A DNA stretch of 64,000 nucleotides from Acidimicrobiales bacterium. Lineage in GTDB: Bacteria; Actinomycetota; Acidimicrobiia; Acidimicrobiales; Aldehydirespiratoraceae. The position numbers and the translations under genes are program-made. Where the stretch lies: the NCBI GenBank assembly GCA_040219515.1, contig JAVJSI010000012.1, positions 62,001 through 126,000 on the forward strand, read 5' to 3'. Shown here piece after piece: positions 53,666-61,860 of the stretch (position 1 is its first letter; the number at the start of each line of letters is the position of its first letter). The notes below the pieces were generated by a model. It searched no databases. It was not told where the DNA came from and saw only the letters and a program-made list of their open reading frames with translations.

Positions 53666-54847
53666 TCACGTCGGCCGGTCGAGTGCGCTGATCAGCGCGT
53701 CGATCTCGTCATGGGTGTTGTAGATGTGCACCGACGCGCGCATGAGTGGCGGAAGGTCGCGCTCGAGCGTGTCGAGCAGGGCGCTCGCCGGTGGGACCAC
53801 GCTCACGTTGATGCCCTGATCGCGCAGCTGCGTCTGGAGTGCCGACACGTCCCGCTCGCCGAGTGAGAACGTGACGATGCCGCACCGGGTGGTGCCGAGG
53901 TCGCGCACGACGGCGTCGGACACCTCGTCGGTCAGGCGTTCACGCAACGAGTGGGCGACCTCGACGATCCGCGCGTTGATGGCGTCGAGTCCCCAGTCGA
54001 GAGCGTCGTCGACCGCCGCGCCCAGGCCCAGCATCGCGGCCCAGTTCCTCTCCCAGGTCTCGAACCGCTTGGCGCCCGCCTCGAGTTCGTAGCTGTCGCG
54101 CCCGGTCCAGGTGGCGGCGTCGTGGTCGATCATGATCGGTTCGATCGTCTCGAGCAGTGCAGGGCGCACCCACAAGAAGCCGGTCCCCCGTGGCCCGCGG
54201 AGGAACTTGCGGCCGGTGGAGGTGAGGGCATCGCACCCGATCTCGTCGACGTCCAGAGGGATCTGGCCGGCTGACTGGCAGGCGTCGAGCAGGTACGGAA
54301 TGCCGTGGGCCGTGGCGACTCGACCGATCTCCGCTGCGGGATTCACGAGACCACCGTTGGTCGGGACGTGGTTGACCGAGATGAGCTTCACCCGCTCGTC
54401 CACCATCCCTTCGAGCGCTTCGACGTCGAGTTCGCCGGCGCCGTTGTTGGGCACCACCTCGACGGTGATGCCGTGGCGGGCCGCGATCTGGAGGTAGGCC
54501 ACGTAGTTCGCCCCGTATTCGGACTGGGTCGTGAGGAGCCGGTCCCCCGTCTGCCAGGGGAGCGAGTAGACGAACAGGTCGAGCGCCGCGGTGGCGCTGG
54601 TGGCCAGCGCCACGTCGGTCGGCTCGGCGTTGATCAGCTTTGCGATCGACCCGTAGGCGTTCTCGATCTGGTCGGCTGCGTCGGCTTGGGCCTCGTAACC
54701 ACCGATGCGGGCTTCTCGCCCGAGATAGTCGATCTGGGTCCGCAATGTGCGAGCAGTGGGAAGGGCCGCCCCGGCGTTGTTGAAGTGGACGACGTCACGA
54801 CAGCCCGGGGTTTCGGCTCGGGCTCGGGCTACGTCGATCGGCGGCAC
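53666..54847 (-). CDS. class V PLP-dependent aminotransferase (cysteine desulfurase/epimerase-like)
   Basis: A 393-residue fold-type I enzyme. HFNNAGAALPT is the family start, SATAALDLF the phosphate loop, LLDACQSAGQIPLDV carries the pyridine Asp, and the Schiff-base Lys is in STGRKFLRGPRGTGFLWV. The conserved Cys of SufS/NifS desulfurases is absent (the region reads MRASVHIYNTHDEID), so a lyase or epimerase-type reaction like isopenicillin N epimerase-like or ergothioneine EgtE-like enzymes is more likely than sulfur transfer. The substrate is unknown. It converges with panB (7 bp between stops). Confidence 0.87.
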   Translation of the reverse strand: MPPIDVARARAETPGCRDVVHFNNAGAALPTARTLRTQIDYLGREARIGGYEAQADAADQIENAYGSIAKLINAEPTDVALATSATAALDLFVYSLPWQTGDRLLTTQSEYGANYVAYLQIAARHGITVEVVPNNGAGELDVEALEGMVDERVKLISVNHVPTNGGLVNPAAEIGRVATAHGIPYLLDACQSAGQIPLDVDEIGCDALTSTGRKFLRGPRGTGFLWVRPALLETIEPIMIDHDAATWTGRDSYELEAGAKRFETWERNWAAMLGLGAAVDDALDWGLDAINARIVEVAHSLRERLTDEVSDAVVRDLGTTRCGIVTFSLGERDVSALQTQLRDQGINVSVVPPASALLDTLERDLPPLMRASVHIYNTHDEIDALISALDRPT

Positions 54848-54856
54848 CGTTGCAGG

Positions 54857-55969
54857 TTAGGGGCAGTCGACACCGACGTCGGCCTGGATTCCGGCGTGGT
54901 CCGAGGCCCAGTGGAGCCCGTCGACGGGTTCGTCGAGGGCGGTGTCGGCCCAGTGCCCGGTACGGGTGCCGTCGCCGTCGCGGTCGTCGCCGTCGACCAC
55001 GAGCGCGCACCCCTCCGGAGGACGGGCGAGGATGAAGTCGATGCGGGATCGGGGCACCGTTTCGGCGACATCGAGTCCCGCGTAGTCGGTATCCGCACCG
55101 TCGCCGATCCCGCTCGTACAGCCGATGCCACCGCTCGTCGGACACTCCTCGTTGCCGGCCGCGAGATACGTGTCGAGAAAGCCCGCCGTGACGAGTGTCT
55201 GCACCCGTGGCTCGGTCACCTGACGGTTGAGATCACCGACGACGAGTTGGAGGGATCCCGGCGCCGCGTGGTCGTCGAGGAAGGCGAGGGTCTCGACGGG
55301 GTGGCAGTCGCCGAGGTGGGCGTCGACCGGGCAGCCGGGGTCACACCTCGTGGCCGGGCCGGCGCCACACAGGGGATCGAAGGAACTGCTGGCGTAGTGC
55401 GTGGCGAACACGTCGACGACGAGTCCGTCGACGGCCTCGAGTTGCGCCCAGTGCGCCGACCACACCGGCGCGCCGGCCAGCTCGACGCGCTGATGGCCGA
55501 TGACCGGCAATGTCGTGAGGATCATCTCCTGATCGAAGAGCCCGAGGTCCTCGGTGAGAAGCACGTGGTCGCCGGCGCACAGGTCGGGCAGCCGTGCGGG
55601 GACCACCTCGAACCAACGCTCGGCGATCTCCTGGAGAGCGATGATGTCGGGGCAGCCGACATCGGTCTCGAGCAGGTTCCAGAGGATCTGCACCCGCGCC
55701 TCGACATTGCACTGGTCGGTCGCGGGAGCGCATCCGGAGATGGGTGGCTGGAGACCGTGCAGGACGTTGATCGTCGCCACCTCGACATCCGTGGGTGGAG
55801 GGGTTTGCGTCGGGGTGGTCGTCGTCGGGGTGGTCGTCGTCGGGGTCGTCGGGGTCGTCGGGGTGGTCGTCGGACTCGGTGTCGCGCCCGAGTCGTCGCC
55901 GCACGCCGCAACGAGCGCGAGCCCGGCGCTGATGGCCAGCACCATGACGTGTCGGCGCACAGTCCTCAT
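54857..55969 (-). CDS. lipoprotein with endonuclease/exonuclease/phosphatase domain
   Basis: A 370-residue exported lipoprotein. The N-terminus MRTVRRHVMVLAISAGLALV ends in a lipobox AAC; a Thr/Pro low-complexity linker (TPTTPTT repeats, with a 15-bp DNA duplication) precedes an EEP-fold domain. The catalytic features EVATINVLHGL, IIALQEI (metal Glu), VVGDLNRQ (Asp, Asn) and ASDHAG (His) match phosphodiesterases or DNases of this fold. Several Cys pairs suggest disulfides. A likely extracellular phosphodiesterase or nuclease, with substrate unknown. ATG 55969. Confidence 0.86.
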   Translation of the reverse strand: MRTVRRHVMVLAISAGLALVAACGDDSGATPSPTTTPTTPTTPTTTTPTTTTPTQTPPPTDVEVATINVLHGLQPPISGCAPATDQCNVEARVQILWNLLETDVGCPDIIALQEIAERWFEVVPARLPDLCAGDHVLLTEDLGLFDQEMILTTLPVIGHQRVELAGAPVWSAHWAQLEAVDGLVVDVFATHYASSSFDPLCGAGPATRCDPGCPVDAHLGDCHPVETLAFLDDHAAPGSLQLVVGDLNRQVTEPRVQTLVTAGFLDTYLAAGNEECPTSGGIGCTSGIGDGADTDYAGLDVAETVPRSRIDFILARPPEGCALVVDGDDRDGDGTRTGHWADTALDEPVDGLHWASDHAGIQADVGVDCP

Positions 55970-56103
55970 GACGGCAGTCTTATCGCACCGCCCGTGGGGC
56001 GGGCGACGAAACGCCGTACGCCACATCCTCCCGTGGTGTCACACCCGATCCGTATGGTGCATGGCGGAGGTGCAGACATGCGTTCGGCCGGTACCCTTGG
56101 TCC

Positions 56104-56130
56104 GTCCCTCGGCGGATTTCATCGAGGGAC
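56104..56130 (+). promoter_or_regulatory. hairpin in the rpsF leader
   Basis: GTCCCTCG (56104-56111) and CGAGGGAC (56123-56130) form a perfect 8-bp stem with an 11-base loop about 70 bp before rpsF. G/C-rich sequence downstream can fold further, and AGGAGGT directly precedes the GTG start. In many bacteria this leader binds S6:S18 to repress the operon; whether this hairpin is that element is not certain because the CCG signature cannot be verified by eye. Confidence 0.45.
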
Positions 56131-56196
56131 CCACAACCGAAACAACCCCTGCCCCGGGAAGGGGCCCCGCAGTGCGGGTCCACAGGAGGTGAGCTC

Positions 56197-56547
56197 GTGA
56201 CTCTTCAGCGAGCCTATGAATTGATGATCATCATCGACAGCGACGTTCCCGAGAACGACGTGCAGAAGGTGATGGCCCGGACCGTCGAACAGATCACGGC
56301 CGAGGGCGCGACGATCGCCTCGACTGATCATTGGGGTCGTCGCCGGTTCGCCTACGAGATCGACCACAAGACCGAAGGCAACTATGTCGTGTGGGAGATC
56401 GTGACCGAAACGGCCGGCCTTCCCACCACCGAGCGCCAGCTCCGTCTCGCGGACGACATCGTCCGCCACAAGCTGTTCCGTCTCCCCGAGAAGGAGGCCG
56501 CCAAGCGTGGTCTCTTCGGTGAGACGGCGCCGGCTGCGGCCGGCTGA
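56197..56547 (+). CDS. rpsF: ribosomal protein bS6
   Basis: A 116-residue S6 protein with the conserved [40 protein letters not shown] and RLPEKEAAK segments. It binds S18 in the platform of the 30S subunit. GTG 56197 follows a full AGGAGGT ribosome-binding site. First gene of the rpsF-ssb-rpsR-rplI operon, which continues to dnaB; the hairpin upstream may mediate its control. Confidence 0.96.
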   Translation: MTLQRAYELMIIIDSDVPENDVQKVMARTVEQITAEGATIASTDHWGRRRFAYEIDHKTEGNYVVWEIVTETAGLPTTERQLRLADDIVRHKLFRLPEKEAAKRGLFGETAPAAAG

Positions 56548-56564
56548 CCGGAAGAGGTACCGAC

Positions 56565-57032
56565 ATGGCATTCGACAACACCATCACCGTCGTGGGCAAC
56601 GTGACCCGCGATCCCGAGCTGCGGTTCACGCAGGGAGGCATGGCCGTCGCGAACTTCGGCATCGCCTGGAACAAGAAGAAGGCGGATGGCGAAGAAGAGG
56701 TCTCCTTCTTCAACGTGAGCTGCTTCCGCCAGCTCGCCGAGAACGTGGCCGAGTCCATCGCCAAGGGTTCACGCGTCGTCGTGTACGGCGCGTTGAGCCA
56801 GCGCTCGTGGGACACCCCCGAGGGGGATCGACGCTCGGCCGTGGAGATCATCGCCGACGATGTGGCGCCCAGTCTCAAGTGGGCGTCGGCGGAGATCCGC
56901 CGCAACGAGTTCCGTGGCGAGGGCGGCGGACAGGGAGGCGGCCAGAACAGCGGCAACAGCGGCGGCGGCCAGAGCCGTCCGGCCGCCAACCAGGCGCCCC
57001 CCGCCTACGACATGGACGAGGAGCCGTTCTAG
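56565..57032 (+). CDS. ssb: single-stranded DNA-binding protein
   Basis: A 155-residue SSB. The OB fold is residues 1-110 ([49 protein letters not shown]), followed by a Gly/Gln-rich flexible linker and the acidic C-terminal tip DMDEEPF that recruits other replication proteins. It protects single-stranded DNA at forks. Located in the standard place between rpsF and rpsR. ATG 56565. Confidence 0.96.
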   Translation: MAFDNTITVVGNVTRDPELRFTQGGMAVANFGIAWNKKKADGEEEVSFFNVSCFRQLAENVAESIAKGSRVVVYGALSQRSWDTPEGDRRSAVEIIADDVAPSLKWASAEIRRNEFRGEGGGQGGGQNSGNSGGGQSRPAANQAPPAYDMDEEPF

Positions 57033-57085
57033 CCCCCGGCGGAACGTGCCCCACAACGAGATTCGAACGAACGGAAAACACGAAC

Positions 57086-57562
57086 ATGGCCAAGGTAAAG
57101 AAGCGCGGCAGCTCGAAGAACATGAAAGACGCCGGTCGCCGCGGCAAGAAGAAGGTCTCGATCCTCTCCCAGGAGAAGATCGAGTACGTGGACTGGAAAG
57201 ACGCCAACCTGCTGCGGCGGTTCATCTCGGAGCGCGCGAAGATCCGTGCCCGCCGGGTGAACGGCAACGACACGCAGCAGCAGAAGCTCGTGGCCGATGC
57301 GATCAAGGTCGCACGCGAGATGGCGCTCATCCCCTACGCCAACCGGGTCACCACCCAGCGCAGCAACCGCGATCGTGGTGAGCGTGGCGGCCGGGCCGAC
57401 GGTCCCGCCCCGCGTCCGAGCGGTCCGCCGCCCGGTGGCGACGACGACGGCATCGACGAGGCCGGCAACGACACGGTCGACACCACCGAGATCGAGGGTG
57501 TCACGATCGACGGCGATCAGGCGATGGTTGCCGACGCCATGGGCGGGGAGGACAACTCGTGA
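57086..57562 (+). CDS. rpsR: ribosomal protein bS18 with long acidic C-terminal extension
   Basis: A 158-residue protein, about twice the usual length. The first 90 residues are S18 ([39 protein letters not shown], a basic RNA-binding helix, then [10 protein letters not shown]); the zinc-binding Cys of the Cys-plus form are absent. Residues about 95-158 are an added Gly/Pro then Asp/Glu-rich tail ending GGEDNS. The tail is encoded in the same frame with normal GC-rich codon use, so it is likely translated. It overlaps rplI by 4 bp. ATG 57086. Confidence 0.93.
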   Translation: MAKVKKRGSSKNMKDAGRRGKKKVSILSQEKIEYVDWKDANLLRRFISERAKIRARRVNGNDTQQQKLVADAIKVAREMALIPYANRVTTQRSNRDRGERGGRADGPAPRPSGPPPGGDDDGIDEAGNDTVDTTEIEGVTIDGDQAMVADAMGGEDNS

Positions 57563-58005
57563 AGGTGATCCTGCGACAAGACGTCGACGGGCTGGGCCGC
57601 AAGGGCGAGGTCTGCGAGGTGGCCGAGGGTCACTTCCGCAATCTCCTCAACCCCCGTGGTCTCGCCATGAAGGCGACCAAGGGCGCCGAAGCACAGGGCG
57701 AAGCAATGCGCCGCGCCGCCACGATGCGCAACGCCGAGAGTCGAGCCGAGGCCGAAGAGGTCGCGACCAAGCTCGTGCCGACGGTCATCACCATCTCGGC
57801 CAAGGCCGGCGACGGTGGTCGACTCTTCGGTTCGGTCACCGAGGTGGAGATCGTTGCGGCGGTCGAGGCGCAGACGGGTGTGGTCATCGAACGCCGCAGT
57901 CTCAACCTCGAGAGCCATCTGAAGGAACTCGGTCAGACGATGGTGATGTGCAAGCTCCACCCCGAGGTGGAGTTTCCCATCACGGTCGAGATCGTCGAAG
58001 AGTGA
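57559..58005 (+). CDS. rplI: ribosomal protein bL9
   Basis: A 148-residue L9. The N-terminal domain has [20 protein letters not shown] and [14 protein letters not shown]; the long central helix leads to a C-terminal domain ([20 protein letters not shown], then [18 protein letters not shown]). It lies on the side of the 50S subunit near the L1 stalk. GTG 57559 overlaps the rpsR stop (57560-57562). Confidence 0.95.
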   Translation: MKVILRQDVDGLGRKGEVCEVAEGHFRNLLNPRGLAMKATKGAEAQGEAMRRAATMRNAESRAEAEEVATKLVPTVITISAKAGDGGRLFGSVTEVEIVAAVEAQTGVVIERRSLNLESHLKELGQTMVMCKLHPEVEFPITVEIVEE

Positions 58006-58183
58006 GCGCCCGGTCGCCCCGGCAACGGGGCGGCCGCGTGCACAATCCCCACCCCTCCACAGGTTCGTCCACAGCCGTACCCGTGGTGCGGCAGGGTCTT
58101 TCCACAGCATTTCCGGCCGATTTCCCCTGGTTCCGCACAAGCAATCGGGGGCATGCTCTCGATGAGCAGGGGTTGAGGCAGTC
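58006..58183. other. rplI-dnaB spacer with three TCCACA sites
   Basis: No gene is seen. TCCACA occurs at 58056-58061, 58068-58073 and 58101-58106, each as part of a partial DnaA-box-like sequence (best 7 of 9). The spacing could allow DnaA to control dnaB transcription, or it may be chance. A promoter for dnaB would also be here, since rplI is coupled to the upstream genes. Confidence 0.5.
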
Positions 58184-59539
58184 ATGGCGCTGAGCGAGAT
58201 CGATACGAGCCGCACGGCCCGAGTCCCACCACACAACCTCGAAGCCGAGGAGTCGGTGCTCGGTGCCATGTTGCTCTCGCGTGACGCGATCGCCGACGCG
58301 GTCGAGGTTGCGTCGGTCGAGCATTTCTACCGGCCCGCCCACGCCCACGTGTTCGATGCGATCTCGACCCTGTACGCGGCGGGAGATCCGGTCGATCCGG
58401 TCACTGTCGCCGAAGAACTCGACCGGGCCGGTGTGCTCGAGACCATCGGCGGTCTCGACGGTCTGATCAACCTGCAGCTCAACACCCCGGCCACCTCCAA
58501 CGCGGGCAAGTACGCGAGCATCATCCAGGAGCGCTACACGCTGCGGCGCCTGATCGAGGTGGCGGGGGAGATCTCCGAGATCGGCTACGGCCGCCCCGAC
58601 GACGTCACCCGGGCGGTCGACGAGGCCGAGAACATGATGTTCCAGGTCGCCCAGGGCCGCGTGGCCGACACGATGAGTGAGATCCGTGATCTCCTCGATG
58701 ACACCCTCGACCGGCTCGAACAGCTCTACGAGGCGGGCGAGGGCATCACCGGCACGCCGACGGGGTTCGTCGATCTCGACGATCTGTTGTCCGGGCTCCA
58801 GCCCAACGCACTGATCATCGTCGGTGCTCGGCCGGCGATGGGCAAGACCGCGTTCGCGCTCAACATGGCCGCACACGCCGCGGTTCGAGAGAAGCGCCCG
58901 ACCCTGATCTTCAGCCTGGAGATGGGTCACCTCGAGCTCACACAACGCTTGTTGTGCTCGGAGGCCAACGTCGACGCCAAGAACATGCGCGACGGAAATC
59001 TGAAGGAAGACGACTGGACCCGCATCTCCAACGGCATCGGTCGGTTGGCCGAGTCGCCGATGTGGATCGATGACAACCCGAACCTGACGATCATGGAGAT
59101 CCGGGCCAAGGCGCGGCGGCTGAAGAGTCGCACGGGTGATCTCGGCATGATCGTGGTCGACTATCTCCAGCTGATGACGGGCCGGGCGGGAGCCGAGAGT
59201 CGTCAGGTCGAGGTGGCCGAGATCAGTCGTGGACTGAAGATCCTGGCCCGTGAGCTCCAGTGCCCGGTCGTGGGGCTGTCGCAGCTCTCCCGCAACCTCG
59301 AGATGCGCCAGGACAAGCGGCCGATGCTGGCCGATCTTCGTGAGTCGGGTTCGATCGAGCAGGACGCCGATGTCGTGATGTTCCTGTACCGCGACGAGGT
59401 CTACAACCCCGGGAGCGAGAACGAGGGCATGGCCGAGGTGATCGTGGCCAAGCATCGAAACGGCCCGACGGGCACGGTCAACCTCGGGTTCCTGCCGCGG
59501 TTCACCGCATTCAAGAACCTGACCCGTCGCGACGTCTGA
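58184..59539 (+). CDS. dnaB: replicative DNA helicase DnaB
   Basis: A 451-residue hexameric helicase, without intein. The N-terminal domain begins with RVPPHNLEAEESVLGAMLLS; the RecA-like domain has Walker A GARPAMGKTAFALNMA (Lys221), Walker B MIVVDYLQLMTG, and SQLSRNLEMRQDKRPMLADL. It unwinds DNA ahead of DNA polymerase III and is loaded at the origin, perhaps with the DUF721 protein encoded here near gyrB. ATG 58184. It ends 7 bp before the next gene. Confidence 0.97.
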   Translation: MALSEIDTSRTARVPPHNLEAEESVLGAMLLSRDAIADAVEVASVEHFYRPAHAHVFDAISTLYAAGDPVDPVTVAEELDRAGVLETIGGLDGLINLQLNTPATSNAGKYASIIQERYTLRRLIEVAGEISEIGYGRPDDVTRAVDEAENMMFQVAQGRVADTMSEIRDLLDDTLDRLEQLYEAGEGITGTPTGFVDLDDLLSGLQPNALIIVGARPAMGKTAFALNMAAHAAVREKRPTLIFSLEMGHLELTQRLLCSEANVDAKNMRDGNLKEDDWTRISNGIGRLAESPMWIDDNPNLTIMEIRAKARRLKSRTGDLGMIVVDYLQLMTGRAGAESRQVEVAEISRGLKILARELQCPVVGLSQLSRNLEMRQDKRPMLADLRESGSIEQDADVVMFLYRDEVYNPGSENEGMAEVIVAKHRNGPTGTVNLGFLPRFTAFKNLTRRDV

Positions 59540-59546
59540 GGGCGAG

Positions 59547-60272
59547 GTGATCCGGCGTCCTTCGGCGCCGAACTACTCTCGGCTGATGCGTCAACTGATG
59601 CTCGTCGTGGGCGGTGTGGTCGCAGGCGTCGTCGCCGTTCTGGCTGTCGCTGCCCTGGTGCTCGGTGACGACGAGGACGCCGCGCCGACCGAGGGCATCG
59701 AGTTGTCGTTCCCGGCCATCGAGCACGATGACGAGGCGGCTGAGGCGCTGGTGGTGGCCTGGCACCGGTGGCGAACGGCGACGTTCGTCACGATCGGGAC
59801 GTGGACCCGCACGCTCGACGGTGACGAGGACCCGTTGACCGGCGACAGTTTCCTGGCCCAGGACCCGCCCCGGCGTGTCGTGGTGCGACTGGGTGCGGTG
59901 ATCGAGTCGATCGACGGCTCGACGGTCACGTGTGACGACCCGACCGAGCCGGTGATCGTGCCGGGCTGTACCGAGGTGGCGGGTGGAAGTTCCTATGGCG
60001 AGCGCCTCCGTACCGAGATGTCGCTGGTGTTGAACTACGCCCGCGGCGACGATCGCCTCTACGACGTGGCGACTGCCGACGGGTGTTTCCAGGTGGCGCT
60101 GCGGGAAGCCGCGTTGCGGTCGCCGTGGGGACGGGCAGCGGAGTTCTGTTTCGACGACGAGACCGGCGCGTTGGCCTCGAGTCGGGTGCGCCGCCAGAGC
60201 GCCATCGACACCGAGATCACTTCGGTGATCCGGACCGAGGTCACCGACGACGACTTCGGCCTGACCGAGTAG
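59547..60272 (+). CDS. hypothetical single-span exported protein
   Basis: A 241-residue protein with one N-terminal span (about 15-37, LMLVVGGVVAGVVAVLAVAA) and an extracytoplasmic domain that shows VVAWHRWRTATFVTIGTWTR and a Cys pair (VTCDDPTEPVIVPGCTEV). It resembles many actinobacterial membrane-anchored proteins without named family. No catalytic motif is clear. The start is GTG 59547, seven bases after dnaB; a later ATG at 59586 is possible. It may be co-transcribed with dnaB. Confidence 0.72.
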   Translation: MIRRPSAPNYSRLMRQLMLVVGGVVAGVVAVLAVAALVLGDDEDAAPTEGIELSFPAIEHDDEAAEALVVAWHRWRTATFVTIGTWTRTLDGDEDPLTGDSFLAQDPPRRVVVRLGAVIESIDGSTVTCDDPTEPVIVPGCTEVAGGSSYGERLRTEMSLVLNYARGDDRLYDVATADGCFQVALREAALRSPWGRAAEFCFDDETGALASSRVRRQSAIDTEITSVIRTEVTDDDFGLTE

Positions 60273-60299
60273 CCGTCCGCGGCCTGCCTGCGGGTTGTA

Positions 60300-60435
60300 G
60301 ATGAGAGGGGGCGGGGGCCGAACGAGTGCGCCAGCACCCTGGAAAGCACTGGTTGGCACGGCCTGAGAAGGCACTGTTGGAGGGAGTGATCGACCCCCGC
60401 CCGTCTCTCGTGGCCGTCGGGGGCGAGTCCGTCGG
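60300..60435 (+). repeat. structured repeat, copy A
   Basis: First of two related ~130-bp copies. Bases 60320-60345 (26 bp) are identical to 60823-60848, and much of the rest is similar. GAGAG near the start and CTCTC near position 60405 close a long stem, aided by GGGCGGGGG against CCCCCGCCC, with an inner CCAG/CTGG hairpin. This suggests a folded RNA or a mobile repeat; no protein family is supported. Confidence 0.65.
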
Positions 60436-60540
60436 CCAGTTCCCGTATCGGATGGGGACGGCCGTTCTTGACCTTCTGCGGGAAGGTGGGTCCGAACGGC
60501 CCGGTTGGCAGGCGACCGACGTCCGCACCAACATGGCGCG

Positions 60541-60750
60541 ATGTTCCTGGGCGACGACCTATTGCCGTGGTTGGTGTTGGCGATCGGCGGGGCGATGGCG
60601 GCCGGGAACTTCGCTGCGCTGATCCGGCCGCCGGAACGGTCGCATCACGACGAGGACCTCGAACGGGCGCCGATGGCACGCAGCATCGTGTTCATCGTCG
60701 TCGGACTGATCGCTGCGGTGTGGGCCCTTGCCAGCCTGATCGCCGGCTAG
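60541..60750 (+). CDS. 69-residue two-span membrane protein
   Basis: A short protein: an N-terminal span (MFLGDDLLPWLVLAIGGAMA, about 8-25), a charged loop with HHDEDLERAP, and a second span (SIVFIVVGLIAAVWALASLI) near the end. No family is recognised. It lies between the two repeat copies and is the only coding candidate there. ATG 60541 is the best start; ATG 60505 would extend into low-quality sequence. Confidence 0.55.
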   Translation: MFLGDDLLPWLVLAIGGAMAAGNFAALIRPPERSHHDEDLERAPMARSIVFIVVGLIAAVWALASLIAG

Positions 60751-60753
60751 CGA

Positions 60754-60803
60754 TCCGCAGCTTGCCTGCGGCGAGTGTTCCGCAGCTTGCCTGCGGCGAG
60801 TGA
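60754..60803 (+). repeat. tandem 25-bp repeat with hairpin
   Basis: Two direct copies of a 25-bp unit (60754-60778, 60779-60803) contain CCGCAGCTTGCCTGCGG, a 6-bp stem with 5-base loop. They follow the small ORF stop directly and precede copy B. A related CCGC-GCGG element lies before copy A. They could act as terminators or as the ends of a mobile repeat. Confidence 0.7.
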
Positions 60804-60926
60804 GATGAGAGGGGCGGAGGCTGAACGAGTGCGCCAGCACCCTGGAAAAGCGCTGGTGGCGATGCGTTGGAGGGAGTGTTCAACCCCCACCCGTCTCTCT
60901 GTGCCCGGCAGGGGCGAATCCGCCGG
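60804..60926 (+). repeat. structured repeat, copy B
   Basis: Second copy of the ~130-bp element, oriented the same way as copy A. It keeps the 26-bp identical block (60823-60848), the closing GAGAG/CTCTC ends and the inner CCAGC/GCTGG hairpin, while other parts differ. No gene lies between it and the end of the enoyl-CoA hydratase gene at 60971. Confidence 0.65.
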
Positions 60927-60970
60927 ACACTTCTATCTTCGGCCTGTGATGGGGGGCTCTTGAGCGGAAT

Positions 60971-61801
60971 CTACGAGTCGGGCCAGCGTGGCGTTCGTCG
61001 CTCGTTCAGGGCGGCGGTGCCTTCGCGATAGTCGGGCTGGGTCATCATGTGTTCGAGTCGGCGCTGGGCGTCGCGGACGGAGGTGGCCGGGTTGTCGTGG
61101 GTGGCGTCGTAGGCGAGTTGTTGGCGGGTGGCCCGAAGTGACGCAGGGCTGATGGTGTCGGTCAGTTCGCGGGCGTAGGCGAGGGCGGTGGGCAGCACCT
61201 CGGCGGTGGCCAGCCCTCTGTTTGCGAGCCCGATATCGGCGGCTTCGCTCCCCATGACGATGCGGGAGGTGAGAAGAATGTCGGTGGCTCGGCCGTGGCC
61301 GATGAGTCGGGGAAGAATCCACGAGAGCCCGTATTCTGCGGGGAGGCCGAGGCGTCCGTGGGCGCTGGTGAGCTTGGCGTCGTCGGCCACGAAGCGGACG
61401 TCGCACCAGCAGGCGAGTGCGAGACCCACACCGGCGGCGGCGCCGTTGATCGCGGCGATGGTGACGGTGTCGAGGCCCAGGAAGTAGGCGAAGTCGGCAT
61501 CGTATTCGTCGCGCACGCCATAGCCGGGGTTGGCGAGGTCGGTCGGTGTCCCGGGGTCGTAGGCCCCCCGTTCGGCATGGCCGGCGAGGGCGGTGGCATC
61601 GCCGCCGGGGCAGAAGGTCGACCCCTCGGGATCGCCGGTGATGACGATGGCCCCGATCCGGGGGTCGGTCTCCCCGAGTTGGAGCAGATGCCGCAGTTCG
61701 GTGTGCATCCGTCCGGTCCACGCGTTGTGGGCCTGGGGACGGGACAGGGTGAGTGTGGCGACGCGGCCGTCGACCTGCCAGCGCGTGGTCTTCAACTCCA
61801 T
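60971..61801 (-). CDS. enoyl-CoA hydratase/isomerase family protein
   Basis: A 276-residue crotonase-fold enzyme. The oxyanion-hole regions are ATLTLSRPQAHNAWTGRM and FCPGGDATALAGHAE, with AAINGAAAGVGLALACWCDV as the second part and SAHGRLGLPAEYGLSWILPR next. The Glu equivalent to the hydratase base may be at GLPAEYG. Family members hydrate or isomerise enoyl-CoA esters in beta-oxidation; substrate unknown. ATG 61801. It is divergent from the secreted protein at 61861, with a 59-bp gap. Confidence 0.9.
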   Translation of the reverse strand: MELKTTRWQVDGRVATLTLSRPQAHNAWTGRMHTELRHLLQLGETDPRIGAIVITGDPEGSTFCPGGDATALAGHAERGAYDPGTPTDLANPGYGVRDEYDADFAYFLGLDTVTIAAINGAAAGVGLALACWCDVRFVADDAKLTSAHGRLGLPAEYGLSWILPRLIGHGRATDILLTSRIVMGSEAADIGLANRGLATAEVLPTALAYARELTDTISPASLRATRQQLAYDATHDNPATSVRDAQRRLEHMMTQPDYREGTAALNERRTPRWPDS

Positions 61802-61860
61802 GTCCGGACCATAGGGGGCCGGGGCCGTCGGTTGGTTCGCAGTCGGTAGTCTTCGCCTTC

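Noticed and set aside
60300-60926. Known riboswitch (cobalamin, c-di-AMP or c-di-GMP types) in the repeat
   Set aside because: No consensus core could be matched by eye; left as an unclassified structured repeat.
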